Under the pieces are notes generated by a model. It made no database searches. It saw only the letters and a program-made list of their open reading frames with translations, and was not told the DNA's origin. Position numbers and translations under genes: made by a program. From Acidobacteriota bacterium (GTDB lineage: Bacteria; Acidobacteriota; Terriglobia; Terriglobales; Acidobacteriaceae): 64,000 nucleotides of DNA. Position 1 is the stretch's first letter. Each line of letters starts with the position of its first letter. Shown here in pieces: positions 58,562-64,000 of the stretch. The DNA lies in contig QIAU01000183.1 of the NCBI GenBank assembly GCA_003225055.1, forward strand, positions 1 to 64,000, in the 5' to 3' direction.

Positions 58562-59359
58562 CACGATGCGCCAAAGAGAGGAGTCAAGCTGAGAAGCCCG
58601 CGAGAGTGGTCTCAATATAGGCCCGCAGAAAGATGGCGGCGGCCCAACGTACAAGGTGGGTCAAGTGGAAAGCCAAACGAAACTAAAACTCTCTCGACCG
58701 CGGCTCCGGATTCTGCTTGACAATCCTGCGTCTGGGTGTAAGGTGTTGACACTGAGTCAAACCCACTCTCCCCGCGTGCTGTCACTCTCCCAGCGTGCTG
58801 TCAGTGTGATCTCTCAAATAGCCGGAAGAACAGGTGAATTATGCTTCTGCGAGGAGCGCCTACGAGAGAGCCATTTCCTCCTCCCGGCATCGTCAGCGAT
58901 AATGCGACCCGGCAAAAACGCAAAGCGTTGCTTCAGGCGTGCAGGGAGCAACTGCAAAGTCAAAGCCGGTACGTGACGGCGGAAGCGACTCGAACCCTGA
59001 AGCAGTCAGATGCCGTCTCAATCGTTCGCGTCATCTGTCGCCGGTTTCATGCCGCGGTGGTGCAACTCCAGAGTCAGCAGCGCCAGGCCCTCCAAATCAA
59101 CAACGAGTATGACGTTCAGGATATTCTGCATGCTTTGCTGGAGCTTCATTTCAACAACGTTCGCGCGAAGCAGCCAACGCCGTCGTTTCGTGGTGAGCTC
59201 TCGCGGACGGACTTCCTGTTGAAGAACGGACAAATTGTGGTAGAGGCGAAAATCACGCGTGCCACGCTCGCTGAGAAGGAAGTGTGCTTCGAGCTAATGG
59301 AGGATGCGGCGCATTACAAGCGGAACGGCGACTGTCAGAGGTTGGTCTGCCTTGTGTAC
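58562..59359 (+). repeat. Direct repeat copy 1 (nuclease region)
   Basis: About 97% identical to 62,120-62,921 in the same orientation, covering 280 bp upstream of the nuclease gene and 519 bp of its coding region. It ends in the CTTGTGTACG of the LVCLVY codons. Confidence 0.9.
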
Positions 59360-59458
59360 GATCCTCAAGGGTTCATTAAGAACCCGCGCGGAGTTGAAAC
59401 CGAGATACGGAAGCTATCCTCCGCCTCGCTGGGCGTGGAGCTAATCGTCGCATCATGA
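58841..59458 (+). CDS. DpnII/MboI-like PD-(D/E)XK nuclease, intact copy
   Basis: 205 residues. The restriction-endonuclease-like core has INNEYDVQDILHALLELHFN (residues 87-105), then SRTDFLLKNGQIVVEAKITR with D124, E135 and K137 as the PD-(D/E)XK site, and LVCLVYDPQGFIKNP. It matches the REase_DpnII-MboI domain found with or without partners in defence loci. The N-terminal 60 residues are less conserved. The ribosome site is weak (AGGTG). Confidence 0.85.
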   Translation: MLLRGAPTREPFPPPGIVSDNATRQKRKALLQACREQLQSQSRYVTAEATRTLKQSDAVSIVRVICRRFHAAVVQLQSQQRQALQINNEYDVQDILHALLELHFNNVRAKQPTPSFRGELSRTDFLLKNGQIVVEAKITRATLAEKEVCFELMEDAAHYKRNGDCQRLVCLVYDPQGFIKNPRGVETEIRKLSSASLGVELIVAS

Positions 59459-59714
59459 ATCTAGGCATGGATAGGGGTGTTGACGCCACCACGCGCCGTC
59501 AAAACGGCTAGTGAGTACAGCTAGCGAGAACGCTGGTTCAGCCTGCCCGGGCCAAGCTTTTGGGCAGCGAGTTGTCTCAGCCGCTCGTTATGCTTGTGAA
59601 GGGCAGCTTGCAATTCCCTGATAATTGATCCGAGTCATCAGGAGCGCTCACGGCCTTGCCGCAAGCTGATGCCCCATCGACTCCTACGTCGCTCGCGACC
59701 TCTTGGTCTGGTAC
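59459..59714. other. Non-coding stretch
   Basis: No supported gene. It separates the nuclease from the integrase fragment. Confidence 0.35.
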
Positions 59715-60123
59715 GCTGTCACTCCGTATAAGCAACCATCATAAGCAACCATCCGATTATGTGTGGGCTACCGCAGCGAACCGGGCGGGGGCGAAACGCG
59801 GAAAGCAGCCCGTCTGGCTGAGTGCTGTTATGAGGGATATCATCCAGCCGCCGGCGCGAAAACTGGGAATCACCAAAAAAATCTCGCGGCATACCTTTCG
59901 CCACACCTTCTCTTCCATCCTCAAAGCGAATGGTGAGGACGTCAAAGTAGTGCAGGAGCTATTGCGGCATACCACGTCCCGCATGACCCTGGACACCTAC
60001 ACCCAAGCGCTGAGCCCGGACAAGCGGGCGGCTCAGAGCAAGGTGGTGAGCATGATCAGCCCGAAACCAAGTTGTACCGTCGTTGTACCGCGAAATTCTG
60101 AGGAAATTCGCGCAAATGACTGA
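59715..60123 (+). pseudogene. Tyrosine recombinase C-terminal fragment, copy 2
   Basis: The frame keeps ISRHTFRHTFSSILKANGED then VKVVQELLRHTTSRMTLDTY with the catalytic RHTFRH residues and Tyr, and ends SEEIRAND. The core-binding domain and Arg I are missing. It abuts a tRNA-Glu fragment, as site-specific integrases usually do. Confidence 0.85.
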
Positions 60124-60129
60124 AAAGAT
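59715..60129 (+). repeat. Integrase 3' repeat, copy 2
   Basis: Nearly identical to 27,771-28,171, with a 13-bp tandem duplication (ATAAGCAACCATC). It ends 1-2 bp before a tRNA-Glu 3' fragment. Confidence 0.85.
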
Positions 60130-60130
60130 T

Positions 60131-60177
60131 TGGCGTCCCCGACGGGATTTGAACCCGTGATACCGCCGTGAAAGGGC
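60131..60177 (-). repeat. tRNA-Glu 3' fragment, copy 1 (att-like)
   Basis: On the minus strand, 47 bp with anticodon loop CTTTCAC and T arm CGGGTTCAAATCCCG, ending GGGGACGCCA. It is one base different from 63,913-63,959. The 5' half of the tRNA is absent, so this is an integration remnant rather than a gene. Confidence 0.7.
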
Positions 60178-60270
60178 GCTGAAAAACTGGAACCTGTTGT
60201 AATGACAAGGCAGCGGTCGCACTGCAATGCCCTGTAAAGAGCCGGAAAGAACGCAAAGGAACACAGTCAT

Positions 60271-60293
60271 GTTGTACCGTCGTTGTACCGCGA
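60271..60293 (+). repeat. Third copy of integrase-end sequence
   Basis: TTGTACCGTCGTTGTACCGC recurs here and at 28,114 and 60,072. It belongs to the integrase 3' end, so this is a further small recombination scar. Confidence 0.6.
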
Positions 60294-60606
60294 GTTTTGA
60301 GGCAGAATTACAGGAACCGGAGAAACCACCATGGGAGCAAAGCCTATAATAAGGACGATTTCGAACCGTACTGGGATGACGAGAAGGATTGGTTATGAGC
60401 CCACAGGTACTTGTAATGTTTTGTAATGACAACTTACAAGACGCGGGTTCTAAGCTGTCCGGTGTTTGCTGCGGCCTCTCCGACGTTCCGTCAATCTCGC
60501 AACCACTCTTAGAGTTTCGACTGCTGCAAAACTTTGGAGAGAAATGTGCGATTTTCGGCCAAACTCGGGGAGATATGCTGAGCTTCACGCCGGATCCAGG
60601 TAATAA
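60294..60606. other. Non-coding stretch
   Basis: No supported gene. Confidence 0.35.
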
Positions 60607-60842
60607 CTAGCCCTCTCCCGGTTGGCGCATGCCGCAGCTGGGGCAGCGCTGGGCGTCGATCTGGAGCCCCCTTCCGCATTTACTGCAGAATACTTACACT
60701 TGTACTTGTGGCATTCGCGTGGCGGGCAGTACTCCTGGACTCGACTCACGCATTCCAACGTAAAGCGCCTCTTGACGCAGAGTCGCCATCCACAAAACAG
60801 CCATATGAAAAAACCAGAAGATCGCAGCGTCAATGTCGCCAC
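60607..60842 (-). pseudogene. Small membrane/zinc-ribbon protein, frameshifted
   Basis: The N-terminal frame has a hydrophobic segment (GFFIWLFCGWRLCV) and a Cys-rich PPRECHKYKCKY. After an indel the last part reads FCSKCGRGLQIDAQRCPSCG then MRQPGEG and a stop, a classic double CxxC ribbon. Confidence 0.55.
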
Positions 60843-60864
60843 TACCGCAGACGACTGTGCCGCT

Positions 60865-62094
60865 TCAGATTCGCGCCGTAAACATCGCGATCCATCGGGC
60901 GAAAAACGGATCCTCGAAACGCATCCTTATATCACCACTCCCTTCTTCCTCACGCAAGATCCCACGGTCCATCAACGCTCCCAACGACCTGCGAACCGTT
61001 GACGGCCCTTTGCCCAGAGCACGGACTACCCTCATCGATTGCAGATTGGTTCCGCCTTCCGTGATGACCAGAATCAACGTTTTCTGCTGGATCGCCGTCA
61101 GGCCGTTCCAAAGCTGGGTGTAAAACGGATCGTATTGTCTGACCAGGCGCTCGAGGGCTCCTCGCACGACACTGTGATTCAGGACTGGTTGCTCACTCTT
61201 TGCCTTTGCCCGAAGATCCTCCCAACACGCATGGGCCAGCATTTGCACGTTGTAGGGGACTTCTTCGGCGAGATCCAGAATCAGGTTGAGCACGCCGGGA
61301 TCGTCGACCCCGAACCGGCTGTCGACAAACTTCTTGTGCAAGAAGCTGGTGAAATCATTACGCGGCACTGGCCCAATAAACCGGGATGCACCTAGGCGAT
61401 AAAAGGGTCGCGCCGCGTCGGTAGTCATGGAAGTCAGGAGCCGGGTTTTGGAGCCGGCGAAGACATATCCCGTGCGCTTGTGGCGTTGAATGGCTGCCCG
61501 AATGTGGGCCTCCGCCGATTGGCCGCCAATCTCGATAATCTTTTGAAATTCGTCAATTACCAGACCAACTGCCCGATCCTTGGGCTGCGCTTTTGCCAGT
61601 TGTTCCAGGCCATCGAGCGCTTCCACCAAGAGTGTCACATGATGTTCGGTGGTATCGGCGGCGGTTACTCCCACTTTCGCCGTCCACTCTCGTTCCGTCA
61701 TGCTGAAGTTCAATTCCGGGCGCAAGCGTGAGAAGAACTTGCGGATCTGTTCACCCGTCCGCTCTACGCCTCCCTTCAAATGCCTCGCAGCGCCCGCCAC
61801 TAGGCTGTTAACGAGCAGATCGAGCGAAGGGTAGCTTTCGGCATCGTAGCGAAGCACGACTGCTCCGGCGGTTCGTAGCCTGTCTTCTGCTGCCTTGAGA
61901 ATCGAGGTCTTACCGTACCTACGCGGCCCGACGATGAACAGTTTTCCACCTTGCTCGATGGCCTCCACCACCTCCGCGACCTCGGCATCACGGTCGACAA
62001 TCTCATCAACCCCTAATTCCCGGCCGAACTCAAAAGGGTTCTTCGTGGCACATAAGTGTATCACACATAAATGTGTGGCACAGTATTGTGCCAT
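60865..62094 (-). CDS. AAA-family ATPase (archaeal-ATPase type)
   Basis: About 409 residues. GGKLFIVGPRRYGKTSILKA is the Walker A loop, RAVGLVIDEFQKIIEIGG the Walker B, and RTGYVFAGSKTRLLTSMTTD the sensor strand. The C-terminal part (QQKTLILVITEGGTNLQSMR then VRALGKGPSTVRRSLGALMD) is a winged helix. The start is unsure: an ATG at 62,094 falls inside an operator-like repeat, and a GTG slightly downstream is possible. It lies between the two nuclease copies; a defence role is possible but unproven. Confidence 0.85.
   Translation of the reverse strand: MAQYCATHLCVIHLCATKNPFEFGRELGVDEIVDRDAEVAEVVEAIEQGGKLFIVGPRRYGKTSILKAAEDRLRTAGAVVLRYDAESYPSLDLLVNSLVAGAARHLKGGVERTGEQIRKFFSRLRPELNFSMTEREWTAKVGVTAADTTEHHVTLLVEALDGLEQLAKAQPKDRAVGLVIDEFQKIIEIGGQSAEAHIRAAIQRHKRTGYVFAGSKTRLLTSMTTDAARPFYRLGASRFIGPVPRNDFTSFLHKKFVDSRFGVDDPGVLNLILDLAEEVPYNVQMLAHACWEDLRAKAKSEQPVLNHSVVRGALERLVRQYDPFYTQLWNGLTAIQQKTLILVITEGGTNLQSMRVVRALGKGPSTVRRSLGALMDRGILREEEGSGDIRMRFEDPFFARWIAMFTARI
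62045..62093. promoter_or_regulatory. Clustered inverted/direct repeats before the ATPase gene
   Basis: GTGGCACA occurs at 62,045-62,052 and within TGGCACA-GTAT-TGTGCCA at 62,076-62,093, with CACATAA twice between. Symmetric repeated sites like this suggest a self-regulating operator. The regulator is unknown. Confidence 0.45.
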
Positions 62095-62119
62095 TTTTAG
62101 ATCGTCAGTTTTCCATAAC

Positions 62120-62921
62120 CACGATGCGCCAAAGAGGGGAGTCAAGCTGAGAAGCCCGCCCGCGAGAGTGGTCTCAATATAGGCCCGCAGAAAGATGGCG
62201 GCGGACCCAACGTACACGGTGGGTCAAGTGGAAAGCCAAACGAAACTAAAACTCTCTCGACCGCGGCTCCGGATTCTGCTTGACAATCCTGCGTCTGGGT
62301 GTGGTGTCGCCACTGAATCAAACCCACTCTCCCCGCGTGCTGTCACTCTCCCAGCGTGCTGTCAGCGTGATCTCTCAAATAGCCGGAAGAACAGGTGAAT
62401 TATGCTTCTGCGAGGAGCGCCTACGAGAGAGCCATTTCCTCCTCCCAGCATCGTCAGCGATAATGCGACCCGGCAAAAACGCAAAGCGTTGCTTCAGGCG
62501 TGCAGGGAGCAACTGCAAAGTCAAAGCCGGTACGTGACGGCGGAAGCGACTCGAACCCTGAAGCAGTCAGATGCCGTCTCAATCGTTCGCGTCATCTGTC
62601 GCCGGTTTCATGCCGCGGTGGTGCAACTCCAGAGTCAGCAGCGCCAGGCCCTCCAAATCAACAACGAGTATGACGTTCAGGATATTCTGCATGCTTTGCT
62701 GGAGCTTCATTTCAACAACGTTCGCGCGAAGCAGCCAACGCCGTCGTTTCGTGGTGAGCTCTCGCGGACGGACTTCCTGTTGAAGAACGGACAAATTGTG
62801 GTAGAGGCGAAAATCACGCGTGCCACGCTCGCTGAGAAGGAAGTGTGCTTCGAGCTAATGGAGGATGCGGCGCACTACAAGCGGCACAGCGACTGTCAGA
62901 GGTTGGTCTGCCTTGTGTACG
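62120..62921 (+). repeat. Direct repeat copy 2 (nuclease region)
   Basis: The mate of 58,562-59,359. It ends mid-gene, after the codons for LVCLVY, where it joins the truncated reductase gene. Confidence 0.9.
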
Positions 62922-63040
62922 TATTCGCTGAACCCGCCAATCACGCTGGCGCTTGCGTTGGGTCTGCCGCTGCCCGGATATGCTTTGTTGGAAACGAAAG
63001 GACGGAAGACGGGGAAGCCACGGCGCACGCCAGTGGGTGA
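62402..63040 (+). pseudogene. DpnII/MboI-like nuclease, truncated copy 2
   Basis: Identical to the intact copy through QRLVCLVY except for a few residues (GIVSD to SIVSD, RNGD to RHSD). It then runs into unrelated frame VFAEPANHAGACVGSAAARI. The active-site D, E and K are kept, but the C-terminal strand is lost. It may be non-functional. Confidence 0.8.
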
Positions 63041-63317
63041 TGGACGTGTCGAGAGTCAGTTTTGGTTGGTCGCCGAGCATGGGATGAGGGCGGGATACGT
63101 CCGCAACATTGAGCGTGATCCGCATGTCCGTCTGAAGCTGCGTCAGGGCCTAACGTATCATTGGCACACGGGTACTGCGCATCTGCTCCCCAACGATGAT
63201 CCGCGTGAGCGTCAACGCTGGCTTGAGAATCAGTTGCCAAGCAGCGCAGGAGACTCGAGGGCGGTGTGCCTGTTCGGGACGCAGCTTCTCAGTATTCGAA
63301 TTGAACTGGATGACTAA
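62922..63317 (+). pseudogene. Deazaflavin-dependent (Ddn-like) reductase, 5'-truncated
   Basis: The frame reads NPPITLALALGLPLPGYALL then ETKGRKTGKPRRTPVGDGRV, FWLVAEHGMRAGYVRNIERD, PHVRLKLRQGLTYHWHTGTA and HLLPNDDPRERQRWL. This is the split-barrel Ddn/F420-dependent nitroreductase family (TxGRKTGxPRRTPV). The usual N-terminal helix is replaced by nuclease sequence, so the open frame begins inside the repeat. Confidence 0.8.
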
Positions 63318-63776
63318 ATGCGAAAAGAATTCCAAACGAAGCTGAATGGAGACGAGTCGCGGGCGGATGCAAGCGCATCGTTCACTCTGGCTTTCGACAC
63401 GCGAGGTGTCTGGAGCAAAGCCAAGGTGCCCGTCAAGGTGACGATCAACGGCTACACTTGGTGCAGCACGGTCGGGAACAGGGGAGGGATTCAGTACATC
63501 GTCGTGAATGCAAACGCCCGTCTTCATGCGGGCGTCAAGGCTGGAGACGTTGTGACGATTATCCTTGAGCCGGACACCGAAAAGCGGGAGATCGAGATTC
63601 CCGTCCAACTAGAGAGGGGGCTGGGCGCGAAGTTCACTGAAAAGCTGAACCGTCTATCATTTACCCATAGGAAAGAATTCGTCGTCTGGTATTCCGAAGC
63701 CAAGAAGGAAGAAACACGCACTCGCCGAATAGAGAAGATGAAGCAGATGCTCTCGACCGGAAAGGTCATTAGCTAG
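63318..63776 (+). CDS. DUF1905/YdeI-like protein
   Basis: 152 residues, starting right after the reductase stop. The N-terminal DUF1905 barrel is KVPVKVTINGYTWCSTVGNR then GIQYIVVNANARLHAGVKAG and DVVTIILEPDTEKREIEIP. The C-terminal OmdA/YdeI helices are FTEKLNRLSFTHRKEFVVWY and RTRRIEKMKQMLSTGK. Such proteins are linked with bacteriocin or stress protection. It is cytoplasmic. The function is not established. Confidence 0.88.
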   Translation: MRKEFQTKLNGDESRADASASFTLAFDTRGVWSKAKVPVKVTINGYTWCSTVGNRGGIQYIVVNANARLHAGVKAGDVVTIILEPDTEKREIEIPVQLERGLGAKFTEKLNRLSFTHRKEFVVWYSEAKKEETRTRRIEKMKQMLSTGKVIS

Positions 63777-63912
63777 TGATCTGCCTGCGTCTAATTGTGG
63801 TAATTCGTCAAATCGCTACGATCACGCGCCCCGGCTTCGCGGGATGCCAGCTTAACCGTAGCGTAACCCGTAGTGCGCCAAAACCAGCAATTCCGGAAGT
63901 GGTTGATAGAGT
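63777..63912. other. Intergenic stretch
   Basis: No supported gene. Confidence 0.4.
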
Positions 63913-63959
63913 TGGCGTCCCCGACGGGATTTGAACCCGTGTTACCGCCGTGAAAGGGC
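63913..63959 (-). repeat. tRNA-Glu 3' fragment, copy 2 (att-like)
   Basis: 47 bp, 46 of 47 identical to 60,131-60,177, in the same orientation. The upstream 5' half does not pair with the acceptor end (GGGGAC has no GTCCCC partner), so it is a fragment. With copy 1 it brackets 3.8 kb. Confidence 0.7.
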
Positions 63960-64000
63960 CTTCGCCAATTAGATCACGTTGTATTTACAAGGCTCGGGTG

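Overview
The window (about 57% GC) looks like a chromosome segment of an Acidobacteriota bacterium, probably a soil Terriglobia-type genome. The main evidence is family content: an Oar-like TonB-dependent receptor with an N-terminal carboxypeptidase-regulatory-like domain, a secreted beta-barrel family starting TYGFSGNG, zinc-ribbon membrane proteins, a YVTN/YncE propeller and a type-3 prolyl-tRNA synthetase. The lineage is inferred from these families, not from an rRNA gene. Gene density is low. Most genes have AGGAG-type ribosome binding sites, and many accessory genes are decayed.

Layout. 1-2.0 kb: two overlapping sugar-transfer genes on the minus strand, the first cut by the window edge. 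2-6.1 kb: a fossil zone with IS1380 and IS200/IS605 transposase remnants, a PIN-domain scrap and a group II intron scrap. 6.1-24.2 kb: secreted and envelope functions (STN-like and BamE-like proteins, LVIVD-repeat protein, alpha/beta hydrolase, DUF1906 hydrolase, cupin, MBL-fold hydrolase, DUF1343/NamZ-like muramidase, TonB receptor), with a tRNA-Asp, a VapBC module, a HigBA-like module with a frameshifted toxin, and degraded MetE-like, TfoX-like and YncE-like genes. 24.2-28.2 kb: broken isochorismatase, APC permease and tyrosine integrase genes.

28.2-52.4 kb is a stress/accessory island: GroES-GroEL, Hsp20, an RRM protein, a SYLF protein, a glycosyltransferase-hairpin fusion next to a GH130 phosphorylase, a response regulator, a Crp/Fnr regulator, and many small zinc-ribbon or hypothetical proteins. 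Six copies of a palindrome, TGGTCA-N4-TGACCA, lie in non-coding DNA in this island, four of them 20-100 bp before small minus-strand genes. Two copies of a two-gene module (a short LuxR/GerE-type helix-turn-helix gene followed by a secreted protein of eight Cys-rich 32-residue repeats) lie 18 kb apart. These two features are the best candidates for something undescribed.

52.8-64 kb: prolyl-tRNA synthetase, then a mobile zone. A group II intron splits the DUF5615 toxin gene of a DUF433/DUF5615 pair. A DpnII/MboI-like nuclease gene is duplicated on either side of an AAA ATPase, and the second copy is fused to a deazaflavin-dependent reductase gene. Integrase fragments and tRNA-Glu 3'-end fragments look like old attachment sites. 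Large housekeeping genes (GroEL, ProS, the 3.2-kb receptor) are intact while accessory genes carry single-base indels, so the decay is more likely real than sequencing error, though this cannot be settled here.
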